Shown here: positions 1-4,458 of the stretch, piece by piece | Numbering within the stretch: the stretch's first letter is position 1 | Layout of the letters: each line of letters begins with the position of its first letter | Assembly: GCA_005788935.1 (NCBI GenBank) | Contig: SYAK01000559.1 | Span: 1 to 5,496 of the forward strand | DNA from: Pseudomonadota bacterium | GTDB taxonomy: Bacteria > Myxococcota > UBA9042 > PHBI01 | DNA: 5,496 nucleotides | Direction: 5' to 3' | Notes under the pieces: generated by a model | Seen by the model: the letters and a program-made list of their open reading frames with translations, nothing else | What the model was told of the DNA's origin: nothing | Database searches by the model: none | Position numbers and translations under genes: made by a program

Positions 1-200
1 AGGAAGTCCTTCAGCATCAGCATGTTCAGCGTCTTGCCGAAGCGCCTCGGCCGCGTGAACAGCGTCGTCTCCGCGGCGCTGTCGAGGACGTCCGCGATGA
101 ACGGCGTCTTGTCGACGAACGCGTAACCTTCGCGCCGGATCTTCCGATACTCCGAGACACCCTTCGGAAAGCCGCCGCCAGCCTTTCCAAGCACCGCCAT
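1..200 (-). CDS. AAA-ATPase-like protein, N-terminal fragment (cut by window edge)
   Basis: Only the first 66 residues are visible; the gene continues past the left edge. The protein opens with a short lead and a segment of the form FPKGVSEYRKIRREGYAFVD (residues 11-30) followed by KTPFI. It then has a Walker A-like motif RPRRFGKT at residues 50-57 and begins the next helix with LNMLMLKDF. This arrangement (an IR-x-EGY-x-FVDKT block, then a Walker A of the form RPRRFGKT/S) is characteristic of the AAA-ATPase-like family (PF09820). Members often carry a C-terminal PD-(D/E)XK nuclease-like domain, which cannot be checked here. Their biological role is not firmly known. ATG at 198-200 is used as the start; an in-frame ATG at 210-212 would add four residues (MLRG). 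Neither has a clear Shine-Dalgarno sequence. The gene lies on the same strand as the pfkA-coaX cluster but is separated from coaX by more than 400 bases, so it is probably transcribed independently. Confidence 0.85.
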   Translation of the reverse strand, partial: MAVLGKAGGGFPKGVSEYRKIRREGYAFVDKTPFIADVLDSAAETTLFTRPRRFGKTLNMLMLKDF

Positions 201-244
201 GCCACGCAGCATGCGTCAGCCCCGGAGCGCAGGCAAGCTTGAGA

Positions 245-256
245 CGCCAGCTGGCG
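245..256. repeat. Perfect 12-bp palindrome CGCCAGCTGGCG
   Basis: The two halves are exact reverse complements. The site lies about 45 bases upstream of the ATG of the AAA-ATPase-like gene, where an operator could sit. As RNA it could only form a four-pair stem with an AGCT loop, so a protein-binding site or chance in GC-rich DNA is more plausible than a terminator. No regulator is identifiable. Confidence 0.35.
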
Positions 257-298
257 CCGCACGCGGTGGTCGTGGCGCGCCCGGGGGTGCGGGGTGCC

Positions 299-495
299 TC
301 AGGCCTCCCGCAGCGCCTGCTTCAGCGCCCGCTGCAGCGCCTCGCGGAGCCCCGTCAGGCCGGGCCAGGCGTCCTCGACCCGCTCACGCCACACCAGCAT
401 GAGCGGCTCCTCGTGGGCGCGGGTGAGCGGGGTCGCGACGCGATGGAAGCGGTCGACCGGGCGCTCACCATGCCCTCGACCAGTCGCCACGTCAC
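299..495 (-). pseudogene. Possible small or frameshifted gene, function unknown
   Basis: The minus-strand frame ending with TGA at 299-301 has nearly every third position G or C over its last 50 or so codons. It reads as a plausible amphipathic protein tail: DRFHRVATPLTRAHEEP, then LMLVWRERVEDAWPGLTGL, then REALQRALKQALREA. Upstream of about 470 this frame loses its codon bias. The bias instead appears in a neighbouring frame that reads (V)TWRLVEGMV from a GTG at 493-495, which has GGAGAAG about 6 nt upstream. A single missing base near 465-475 would join the two into a protein of about 65 residues. An intact alternative is a 63-residue ORF starting at GTG 488-490. I do not recognise the product. 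It may be a decayed fragment of an accessory gene, a small real gene, or a sequencing error in an otherwise intact one. Confidence 0.3.
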
Positions 496-571
496 GGTCT
501 TCTCCGCCCGCCGCCGCCACCGAGGTGCCCGGCGTTGGCGGTGCCTCCCTCACCTCCCACAGGCAACGCGC

Positions 572-596
572 CGAATCCGCGCGAGCGCGGCATTCG
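572..596 (-). terminator. Hairpin downstream of coaX, possible operon terminator
   Basis: A ten-pair stem with one bulged base (position 591) and a four-base loop at 582-585 lies 38 nt past the coaX stop codon. The arms are CGAATCCGCG and CGCGG-C-ATTCG. On the transcribed strand it is followed by a GC-rich stretch without a T run, so it is not a canonical intrinsic terminator. It may act with Rho or protect the 3' end of the pfkA-nadC-birA-coaX transcript. It is the best stem I found after coaX. Confidence 0.4.
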
Positions 597-633
597 TCCG
601 TCCAGCGCCAACGCCCTCGCCGTTCGGTGACGC

Positions 634-1437
634 TCAGCTGGCCTCGGCGCGAGCCTTCGCCTCGAGGCGCGCGTGGATGAGGCGCAGCCCTTCGAGGGTC
701 AGGAAGAGGTCGACCGACGCGATGTAGGCCGACTCCTGCCCGATGAGGTTGGCAAGCCCGCCAGTCGCGAGGACCTCGAAGTCTTCGCCGGGGTAGTGGT
801 CGAGGATGCGCTTGATGATGCCGTCGACGAGGCCGATGTAGCCAAAGACCGTGCCAGCCTGAATGGCCGCGATCGTGTTGCGCCCGACGATCGACGCGGG
901 CTTGCGGATCTCGACCTTCGGCAACCGCGCGGTCCGCCCGATGAGCGCGTCGAGCGACACGCCGAGTCCGGGCGCGATGACCCCACCGCACCACGTGCCG
1001 TCACGACTGACGATGTCAAAGGTCGTCGCGGTCCCGAAGTCAATGATGATGCAGGCCTTCTGGCAGCGGTGGTAGGCCGCGACCGCGTTGACGAGCCGGT
1101 CGGCGCCGACCTCGAGCGGGTTGTCGTAGTCGACCCCGATGCCGAGGTCGGTCTTCGGCCCGACAAAGCGCGCCTCGACCTTGAAGTAGCGGCTGCAGGC
1201 GCGGCGGACGGCGTGGTCGATCGGCGGCACGACCGACGACACGATAGCGCCGCCGACGACGCCTGGGTCGATGCCGTGGGCCGAGAAGAGGCCGCGGTAC
1301 AGGATCCCGAGCTCGTCGGTCGTCGTCCCCGGGCTCGTCGTGATGCGCCAGTGCTCCTCGAGCTTGTCGCCGTGGTAGAGGCCGAGCACCGTGTTCGTGT
1401 TCCCGACGTCGATGACGAGCAGTCGGTCGCGCGTCAT
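634..1437 (-). CDS. coaX: Type III pantothenate kinase
   Basis: This cytosolic enzyme phosphorylates pantothenate with ATP, the first step from vitamin B5 to coenzyme A. The 267-residue product is close to the family's usual length of about 255-265. It shows the ASKHA-fold signatures in order: DVGNTN at residues 10-15 (phosphate-binding loop); YDNP at 104-107; GADRLVNA at 111-118, with the catalytic Asp113; DFGTATTFD at 133-141; and GGVIAPG at 151-157. A later GRNT...AIQ.G..FGY stretch and ATGGLA complete the pattern. The start ATG overlaps the birA stop in an ATGA junction, and GGAG at 1443-1446 gives a spacing of 5 nt, pointing to translational coupling. It is the last gene of the cluster. 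Type III enzymes are typically insensitive to CoA feedback. No key residue appears to be missing. Confidence 0.97.
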   Translation of the reverse strand: MTRDRLLVIDVGNTNTVLGLYHGDKLEEHWRITTSPGTTTDELGILYRGLFSAHGIDPGVVGGAIVSSVVPPIDHAVRRACSRYFKVEARFVGPKTDLGIGVDYDNPLEVGADRLVNAVAAYHRCQKACIIIDFGTATTFDIVSRDGTWCGGVIAPGLGVSLDALIGRTARLPKVEIRKPASIVGRNTIAAIQAGTVFGYIGLVDGIIKRILDHYPGEDFEVLATGGLANLIGQESAYIASVDLFLTLEGLRLIHARLEAKARAEAS

Positions 1438-2162
1438 GCCGTCTCCAGTGTCACGTCTCCCGCGATCACCTCGGCCTCGCCATCCGCGCCGTCCCAGCGG
1501 ACCTTGAGCGCCCCGCTCGCCGCGATACCGGTCGCCCCGCCCGTCCGCCCGCCCTCGTCGCGGACGCGCGCCCCGACGGTCGCGGACAGCTTCTCGGCCG
1601 TCGCGACGTCCAGCCCACCCGCCTCGAAGGCCGCAAATCGCGTCAGCAGCTGATCCCGGATGGCGAGGATGACGCCCTCGAGCTCGAAGCTCCAGCCCGA
1701 CGCCTCGCGCAGGCTCGTGGCGGTCGCCTGCAGCTCGGGTGGAAAGTCCGCCTGCGCCACGTTGACGTTCAGCCCGACGCCGACGATGACGGCTGGTTTG
1801 CCGCCCGCGTCCTCGACGAGCTCGGACAGGATGCCGCCAGCCTTCTTGCCGCCAATCCAGATGTCGTTTGGCCACTTGACGCGGGCCTCGACCCCCTGCT
1901 CCGCGAGCGCCTCGACCACCGCGACCCCCGCCTCGAGGGCGACCGCCGCGAGGTGGTCCGTCCCCTTCGTCGGGCGCAGGATGACGCTCATGAGCGCCGC
2001 GCCCGACGGCGGCGACCACCACGCGCGTCCGAGCCGACCACGCCCCGCCTGCTGCGTCTCGGCCGAGATGACAGTCCCGTGCGGGGCCCCCTCGAGGGCG
2101 CGGGCCCGGGCGACATCGTTCGTGGAGGTCGTCGTCTCGAGTCGTTGGTGTTCCACGTTCAT
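1434..2162 (-). CDS. birA: Biotin--[acetyl-CoA-carboxylase] ligase, monofunctional
   Basis: The enzyme activates biotin with ATP to biotinyl-5'-AMP and transfers it to a lysine of biotin carboxyl carrier proteins, as in acetyl-CoA carboxylase. Visible motifs are STND at residues 13-16; the biotinyl-AMP loop QAGRGRLGRAW at 38-48; KWPNDI at 96-101; GGKKAGGIL at 104-112, with Lys107 aligning to E. coli Lys183; and VGVGLNVN at 127-134. A small C-terminal SH3-like domain covers roughly 195-242. At 242 residues there is no N-terminal winged-helix domain, so this is a class I ligase that should not repress biotin genes directly. The start is uncertain by two codons. ATG at 2160-2162 follows GGAGA with essentially no spacing, whereas GTG at 2154-2156 (codon 3) has an ideal 6 nt; an in-frame TGA lies just upstream. 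It starts 27 nt after nadC and overlaps coaX by 4 nt. Confidence 0.96.
   Translation of the reverse strand: MNVEHQRLETTTSTNDVARARALEGAPHGTVISAETQQAGRGRLGRAWWSPPSGAALMSVILRPTKGTDHLAAVALEAGVAVVEALAEQGVEARVKWPNDIWIGGKKAGGILSELVEDAGGKPAVIVGVGLNVNVAQADFPPELQATATSLREASGWSFELEGVILAIRDQLLTRFAAFEAGGLDVATAEKLSATVGARVRDEGGRTGGATGIAASGALKVRWDGADGEAEVIAGDVTLETA
1443..1446 (-). promoter_or_regulatory. Ribosome binding site for coaX
   Basis: GGAG on the minus strand, 5 nt before the coaX ATG, lies inside the last codons of birA. It fixes the coaX start and supports coupled translation of the two overlapping genes. Confidence 0.7.
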
Positions 2163-2167
2163 TCTCC
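2163..2167 (-). promoter_or_regulatory. Ribosome binding site that may choose the birA start
   Basis: GGAGA on the minus strand directly abuts the ATG at 2160-2162 but sits 6 nt before an in-frame GTG at 2154-2156. Standard spacing favours the GTG, which would shorten BirA by two residues without touching any motif. Confidence 0.55.
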
Positions 2168-2189
2168 GTCAGATGGGGCGGCGCCCGTG

Positions 2190-3041
2190 TCAGAATTCGA
2201 GGCTGAGATCCACGCCGCGCGCCGAGTGCGTCAGCGCGCCGATGCTCAGCAGGTCCACGCCGGTCTCGGCGACCTCGCGCACGCGCCCGAGCGACAGCCC
2301 GCCCGAGGCCTCGACGAGCGTCCGCGGCGCGACAGCCCGAACGCGCGCGACCGCCTCGCGCATCATCGCGGTCGACATGTTGTCGAGCATGATGACGTCG
2401 GCATGGACCGCGAGCGCCTCCTCGAGCAGCGCCATCGTCGTGACCTCGACCTCGACCTTGAGCAGGTGCGGCACGTTCGCGCGGGCGCGCGCGACCGCGG
2501 CCGTCAGTCCGCCCGCGGCGACGATGTGGTTGTCCTTGATGAGGACGCCCGAGTCGAGCGTCATGCGGTGGTTGGCCGCCCCGCCCACCCGAACCGCGTA
2601 CTTCTCGAGGAAGCGCATGCCGGGCGTGGTCTTGCGCGTGTCGACGATGCGCGCGGGCAGCCCCGCGATGGCCTCGACGAAGCGCCGCGTCAGCGTCGCC
2701 GTGCCCGACAGCCGCTGCAACAGGTTCAGCGCGGTCCGCTCGCCAGTCAGCACGCTCTGGGCTGGCCCGCTGACCGTCGCGACGACCGTGTTGGCCGCCA
2801 CCTCGGCGCCCTCGGCCGCTGTCGGCGTCACCGTGACGCGGGGGTCGAGCAGCGCGAAGGCGCGGGCGAAGTAGGGCAGGCCGGCGAGGACGAGGCCCTC
2901 GCGGGCGAGCAGCCGCGCGTCGATCCAGGCCTCTGGCGCGACGCAGGCCTGCGTCGTGACGTCGCCCGTGCCGATATCCTCGCCGAGCGCCAGCATCAGC
3001 AGGGCATCGACCCCGGGCGCGTAATGCGTGAAGTGCTGCAT
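2190..3041 (-). CDS. nadC: Nicotinate-nucleotide pyrophosphorylase (quinolinate phosphoribosyltransferase)
   Basis: NadC converts quinolinate and phosphoribosyl pyrophosphate to nicotinate mononucleotide, CO2 and pyrophosphate in de novo NAD synthesis. The 283-residue product matches the usual family length. Motifs in order are EDIGTGDVT at residues 21-29; ERTALNLLQRLSGTAT at 101-116; DTRKTTPGMR at 134-143; LEKYAV at 145-150; GGAANHR at 153-159; IKDNHI at 168-173; KVEVEV at 195-200; IMLDN at 217-221; and VEASGG at 243-248. Together these supply the arginine, lysine, histidine and acidic residues of the substrate pocket. The start is chosen because AGAGGTGG at 3047-3054 stands at good spacing before this ATG, and the conserved region begins about 20 residues in. 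The gene follows pfkA by 58 nt and precedes birA by 27 nt. nadA and nadB are not in the window. Confidence 0.97.
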   Translation of the reverse strand: MQHFTHYAPGVDALLMLALGEDIGTGDVTTQACVAPEAWIDARLLAREGLVLAGLPYFARAFALLDPRVTVTPTAAEGAEVAANTVVATVSGPAQSVLTGERTALNLLQRLSGTATLTRRFVEAIAGLPARIVDTRKTTPGMRFLEKYAVRVGGAANHRMTLDSGVLIKDNHIVAAGGLTAAVARARANVPHLLKVEVEVTTMALLEEALAVHADVIMLDNMSTAMMREAVARVRAVAPRTLVEASGGLSLGRVREVAETGVDLLSIGALTHSARGVDLSLEF

Positions 3042-3046
3042 GTTCA

Positions 3047-3054
3047 CCACCTCT
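3047..3054 (-). promoter_or_regulatory. Ribosome binding site for nadC
   Basis: AGAGGTGG on the minus strand places the AGAGG core about 8 nt before the nadC ATG at 3039-3041. It settles the start, since the reading frame stays open far upstream through the pfkA region. Confidence 0.75.
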
Positions 3055-3099
3055 CGTGGCGGGCAGACCGCATGGCATGCCCGGTTGGCGCTCTTGTCG

Positions 3100-4293
3100 T
3101 CAGCCCGCGTCGGGCTCTTCCTCGCCGAGGCAGATGCCGAGGCTCTGCGCGGTCGCGACGAGCTCGGTGGTGGCCGGGTCGACGAAGTGCGGCGCGAGCG
3201 CGTCGGCGAGCTTCGCCGCGGCCGGGCCGTGCCCCTGCCAGGCCGACATCGTCCCGAAGCGCCCCTCGGCGGCGAGGTCGACCGCGTAGCTGCCGCAGGC
3301 GGTCGCCACGATGCGGTCGTCCGCGAGCGGGGTCCCGCCGCGCTGGATGTGGCCGAGCACCACGACGCGCACCTCGGGCGACTCGGGCGGGTAGCCGCCA
3401 GCGGCCACGACGTTCGCCTCTTCGATCTTGTAGAGCCCCTCGAGCTCGCTGCGCAGCCGCGCGCCAGCACCTCCGAGCACCACGTGGGCGGCGGGGTGCT
3501 CGCGCGTCTCGGCGACCGCGTAGGTCCCGCCCTTCGGGGTCGCCCCTTCGGAGATGACGACGAGGCTGAACTTCCGCGAGCGGCGGAAGCGCTCGGTGAC
3601 GCGGCGCCACACCGCGCGCGGGTCGTAGGGCATCTCGGGCAGGAGGATCGCGTGGGCTCCGCCAGCCAGGCCGGCATGAAGCGCGATCCAGCCCGCGTAG
3701 CGCCCCATGACCTCGAGGACGAGGACGCGGTCGTGCGAGTCGGCCGTCGTGCGCAGGCGGTCGAGCGCGTCGGAGGCGACCTGGACCGCGGTCTTGAAGC
3801 CAAACGTCGCGTCGGTCGCGGCGAGGTCGAAGTCGATGGTCTTCGGGACGCCGATGACCGGGATGCCGTATTTTTCGTACATGTCGCGCGCAAGGGCCAG
3901 CGTGCCGTCGCCGCCGATACAGAGCAGCGCGTCGAGCCCCTCGGCCTTCAGGCGCGCGGCGGCCTCCTCGCTGCGGTCACGCGTCAGGACCTTGCCGTCG
4001 GCGTCGCGCAGCGGGCGGCCGTGCTCGTCGCGCAGGATCATCTCGAACGGGTTGCCGCGGTTGGCGGTGCCGAGGATGGTGCCGCCAAAGGCGTGGATGT
4101 CCTGGACATCGGCCTCGCCGAGCCGGATGAAGCCCTGCCCGGGCGCCTCGAAGCAGGCGTTGAAGCCGTCGATGAGGCCGACGACCTCCATGTCGTACTT
4201 GCGGATCGCGGTGAGCGTCGCCCCCCGGATGGCCGCGTTGAGGCCGGGCGAGTCGCCTCCGCCAGTAAGGATGCCGATGCGTCGCTTGGTCAT
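3100..4293 (-). CDS. pfkA: 6-phosphofructokinase, long (group III-like) form
   Basis: The enzyme phosphorylates fructose 6-phosphate to fructose 1,6-bisphosphate, the committed step of glycolysis. The product has 397 residues, longer than the roughly 320 of E. coli PfkA. Motifs are GGGDSPGLNAAIRG at 11-24; NPF at 81-83; IGGDGTL at 126-132; PKTIDFD at 150-156; SHDR at 186-189; VMGRYAG at 195-201; PEMPYD at 219-224; SEGA at 248-251; and LGHIQRGG at 313-320. Gly130 aligns with E. coli Gly104, which in this family goes with ATP use. Lys151 replaces Gly124, a residue shared by PPi-dependent and many long ATP-dependent enzymes. ATP is therefore the likelier donor, but PPi is not excluded. Catalytic Asp154 is kept. 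Phe155 replaces the usual Asn of TIDND, which is unusual. The start is supported by GGAGGGAG just upstream. It is the first gene of the cluster with nadC, birA and coaX. Confidence 0.95.
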   Translation of the reverse strand: MTKRRIGILTGGGDSPGLNAAIRGATLTAIRKYDMEVVGLIDGFNACFEAPGQGFIRLGEADVQDIHAFGGTILGTANRGNPFEMILRDEHGRPLRDADGKVLTRDRSEEAAARLKAEGLDALLCIGGDGTLALARDMYEKYGIPVIGVPKTIDFDLAATDATFGFKTAVQVASDALDRLRTTADSHDRVLVLEVMGRYAGWIALHAGLAGGAHAILLPEMPYDPRAVWRRVTERFRRSRKFSLVVISEGATPKGGTYAVAETREHPAAHVVLGGAGARLRSELEGLYKIEEANVVAAGGYPPESPEVRVVVLGHIQRGGTPLADDRIVATACGSYAVDLAAEGRFGTMSAWQGHGPAAAKLADALAPHFVDPATTELVATAQSLGICLGEEEPDAG

Positions 4294-4296
4294 GGT

Positions 4297-4304
4297 CTCC
4301 CTCC
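4297..4304 (-). promoter_or_regulatory. Strong ribosome binding site for pfkA
   Basis: GGAGGGAG on the minus strand puts GGAGG 6 nt before the pfkA ATG. It is the strongest Shine-Dalgarno match in the window, consistent with high expression of a glycolytic gene. Confidence 0.8.
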
Positions 4305-4368
4305 GTCTGGAGCGGCATAACCCAGAACGCCAGCGCCCGCCACATTCCCCGAGCGCTGCCGGCCGTGC

Positions 4369-4392
4369 GCGCGCCCGCCCGCGCGCCCGTCC
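4369..4392. repeat. Two tandem 12-bp direct repeats
   Basis: GCGCGCCCGCCC at 4369-4380 is followed immediately by GCGCGCCCGTCC at 4381-4392, an 11 of 12 match. The pair lies in the middle of the pfkA/xseA intergenic region. It could be a binding site or a slippage product of GC-rich DNA. Confidence 0.5.
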
Positions 4393-4398
4393 GCGGAC
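4389..4398. promoter_or_regulatory. 10-bp palindrome GTCCGCGGAC, possible operator
   Basis: This perfect inverted repeat overlaps the end of the second direct repeat and lies between the divergent start codons, about 60 bases from xseA and 95 from pfkA. The location suits a shared operator, but the binding protein is unknown and a chance palindrome in GC-rich DNA is possible. Confidence 0.3.
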
Positions 4399-4423
4399 AT
4401 TGGCGGTCGGGCGGCGACACCGA

Positions 4424-4429
4424 TTGACG
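4424..4429 (+). promoter_or_regulatory. Candidate -35 box TTGACG upstream of xseA
   Basis: The hexamer matches the sigma-70 -35 consensus at five of six bases. With a 17-nt spacer the -10 would fall at 4447-4452 (CAAGCC), a poor match, and transcription would begin close to the xseA ATG. Weak support overall. Confidence 0.25.
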
Positions 4430-4458
4430 GGGCGGGGCGCTTCGGGCAAGCCCGCCAC

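Larger units (their letters stand above)
201..633. other. Intergenic stretch with no intact convincing gene
   Basis: This 433-base stretch separates the AAA-ATPase-like gene from coaX. It contains a 12-bp palindrome at 245-256, a coding-like but apparently broken minus-strand stretch at about 299-495, and a hairpin at 572-596. Open frames on the plus strand here encode arginine/proline/alanine-rich, low-complexity products and resemble GC-driven shadows. I see no tRNA-like structure and no insertion-sequence ends. Confidence 0.6.
4294..4458. promoter_or_regulatory. Divergent promoter region between pfkA and xseA
   Basis: These 165 bases separate two genes read outward, so promoters for both the pfkA-nadC-birA-coaX cluster and xseA should lie here or extend slightly into the genes. 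The region is extremely GC-rich. I see no convincing paired -35/-10 boxes. Partial candidates are TTGACG at 4424-4429 for xseA, and TTATGC at about 4315-4320 on the minus strand for pfkA. A tandem repeat and a 10-bp palindrome in the middle could be regulator sites. No riboswitch-like structure was recognised. Confidence 0.6.

Noticed and set aside
492..593. Glycine-rich 33-codon minus-strand ORF after coaX
   Set aside because: It has no ribosome site, overlaps the stem of the candidate terminator, and has simple glycine/arginine composition.
239..727. Plus-strand 162-codon ORF over the 201-633 stretch and the coaX end
   Set aside because: It runs antisense into conserved coaX, has arginine/proline-rich composition and no recognisable motif; the opposite strand shows better codon bias.
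634..3078. Uninterrupted 814-codon minus-strand frame spanning coaX, birA and part of nadC
   Set aside because: Only the last 267 codons (coaX) look like protein. Upstream the translation is arginine/glycine-rich low-complexity sequence antiphase to clearly real birA and nadC, so it is a GC-driven shadow and not a fusion.
3060..3083. Six-pair hairpin with a 12-nt loop between pfkA and nadC
   Set aside because: The stem is short and the loop long, with no T run. It is too weak to call a terminator or attenuator in such GC-rich DNA.
3042..3893. Open frame extending nadC upstream through pfkA
   Set aside because: The extension is serine/arginine/proline-rich and overlaps a fully conserved pfkA in another frame; nadC has its own well-placed ribosome site.
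4409..4446. G-run cluster (GGGGCGGGG and neighbours) as a G-quadruplex
   Set aside because: Only three closely spaced runs are present and the fourth is too far away for a standard quadruplex motif.
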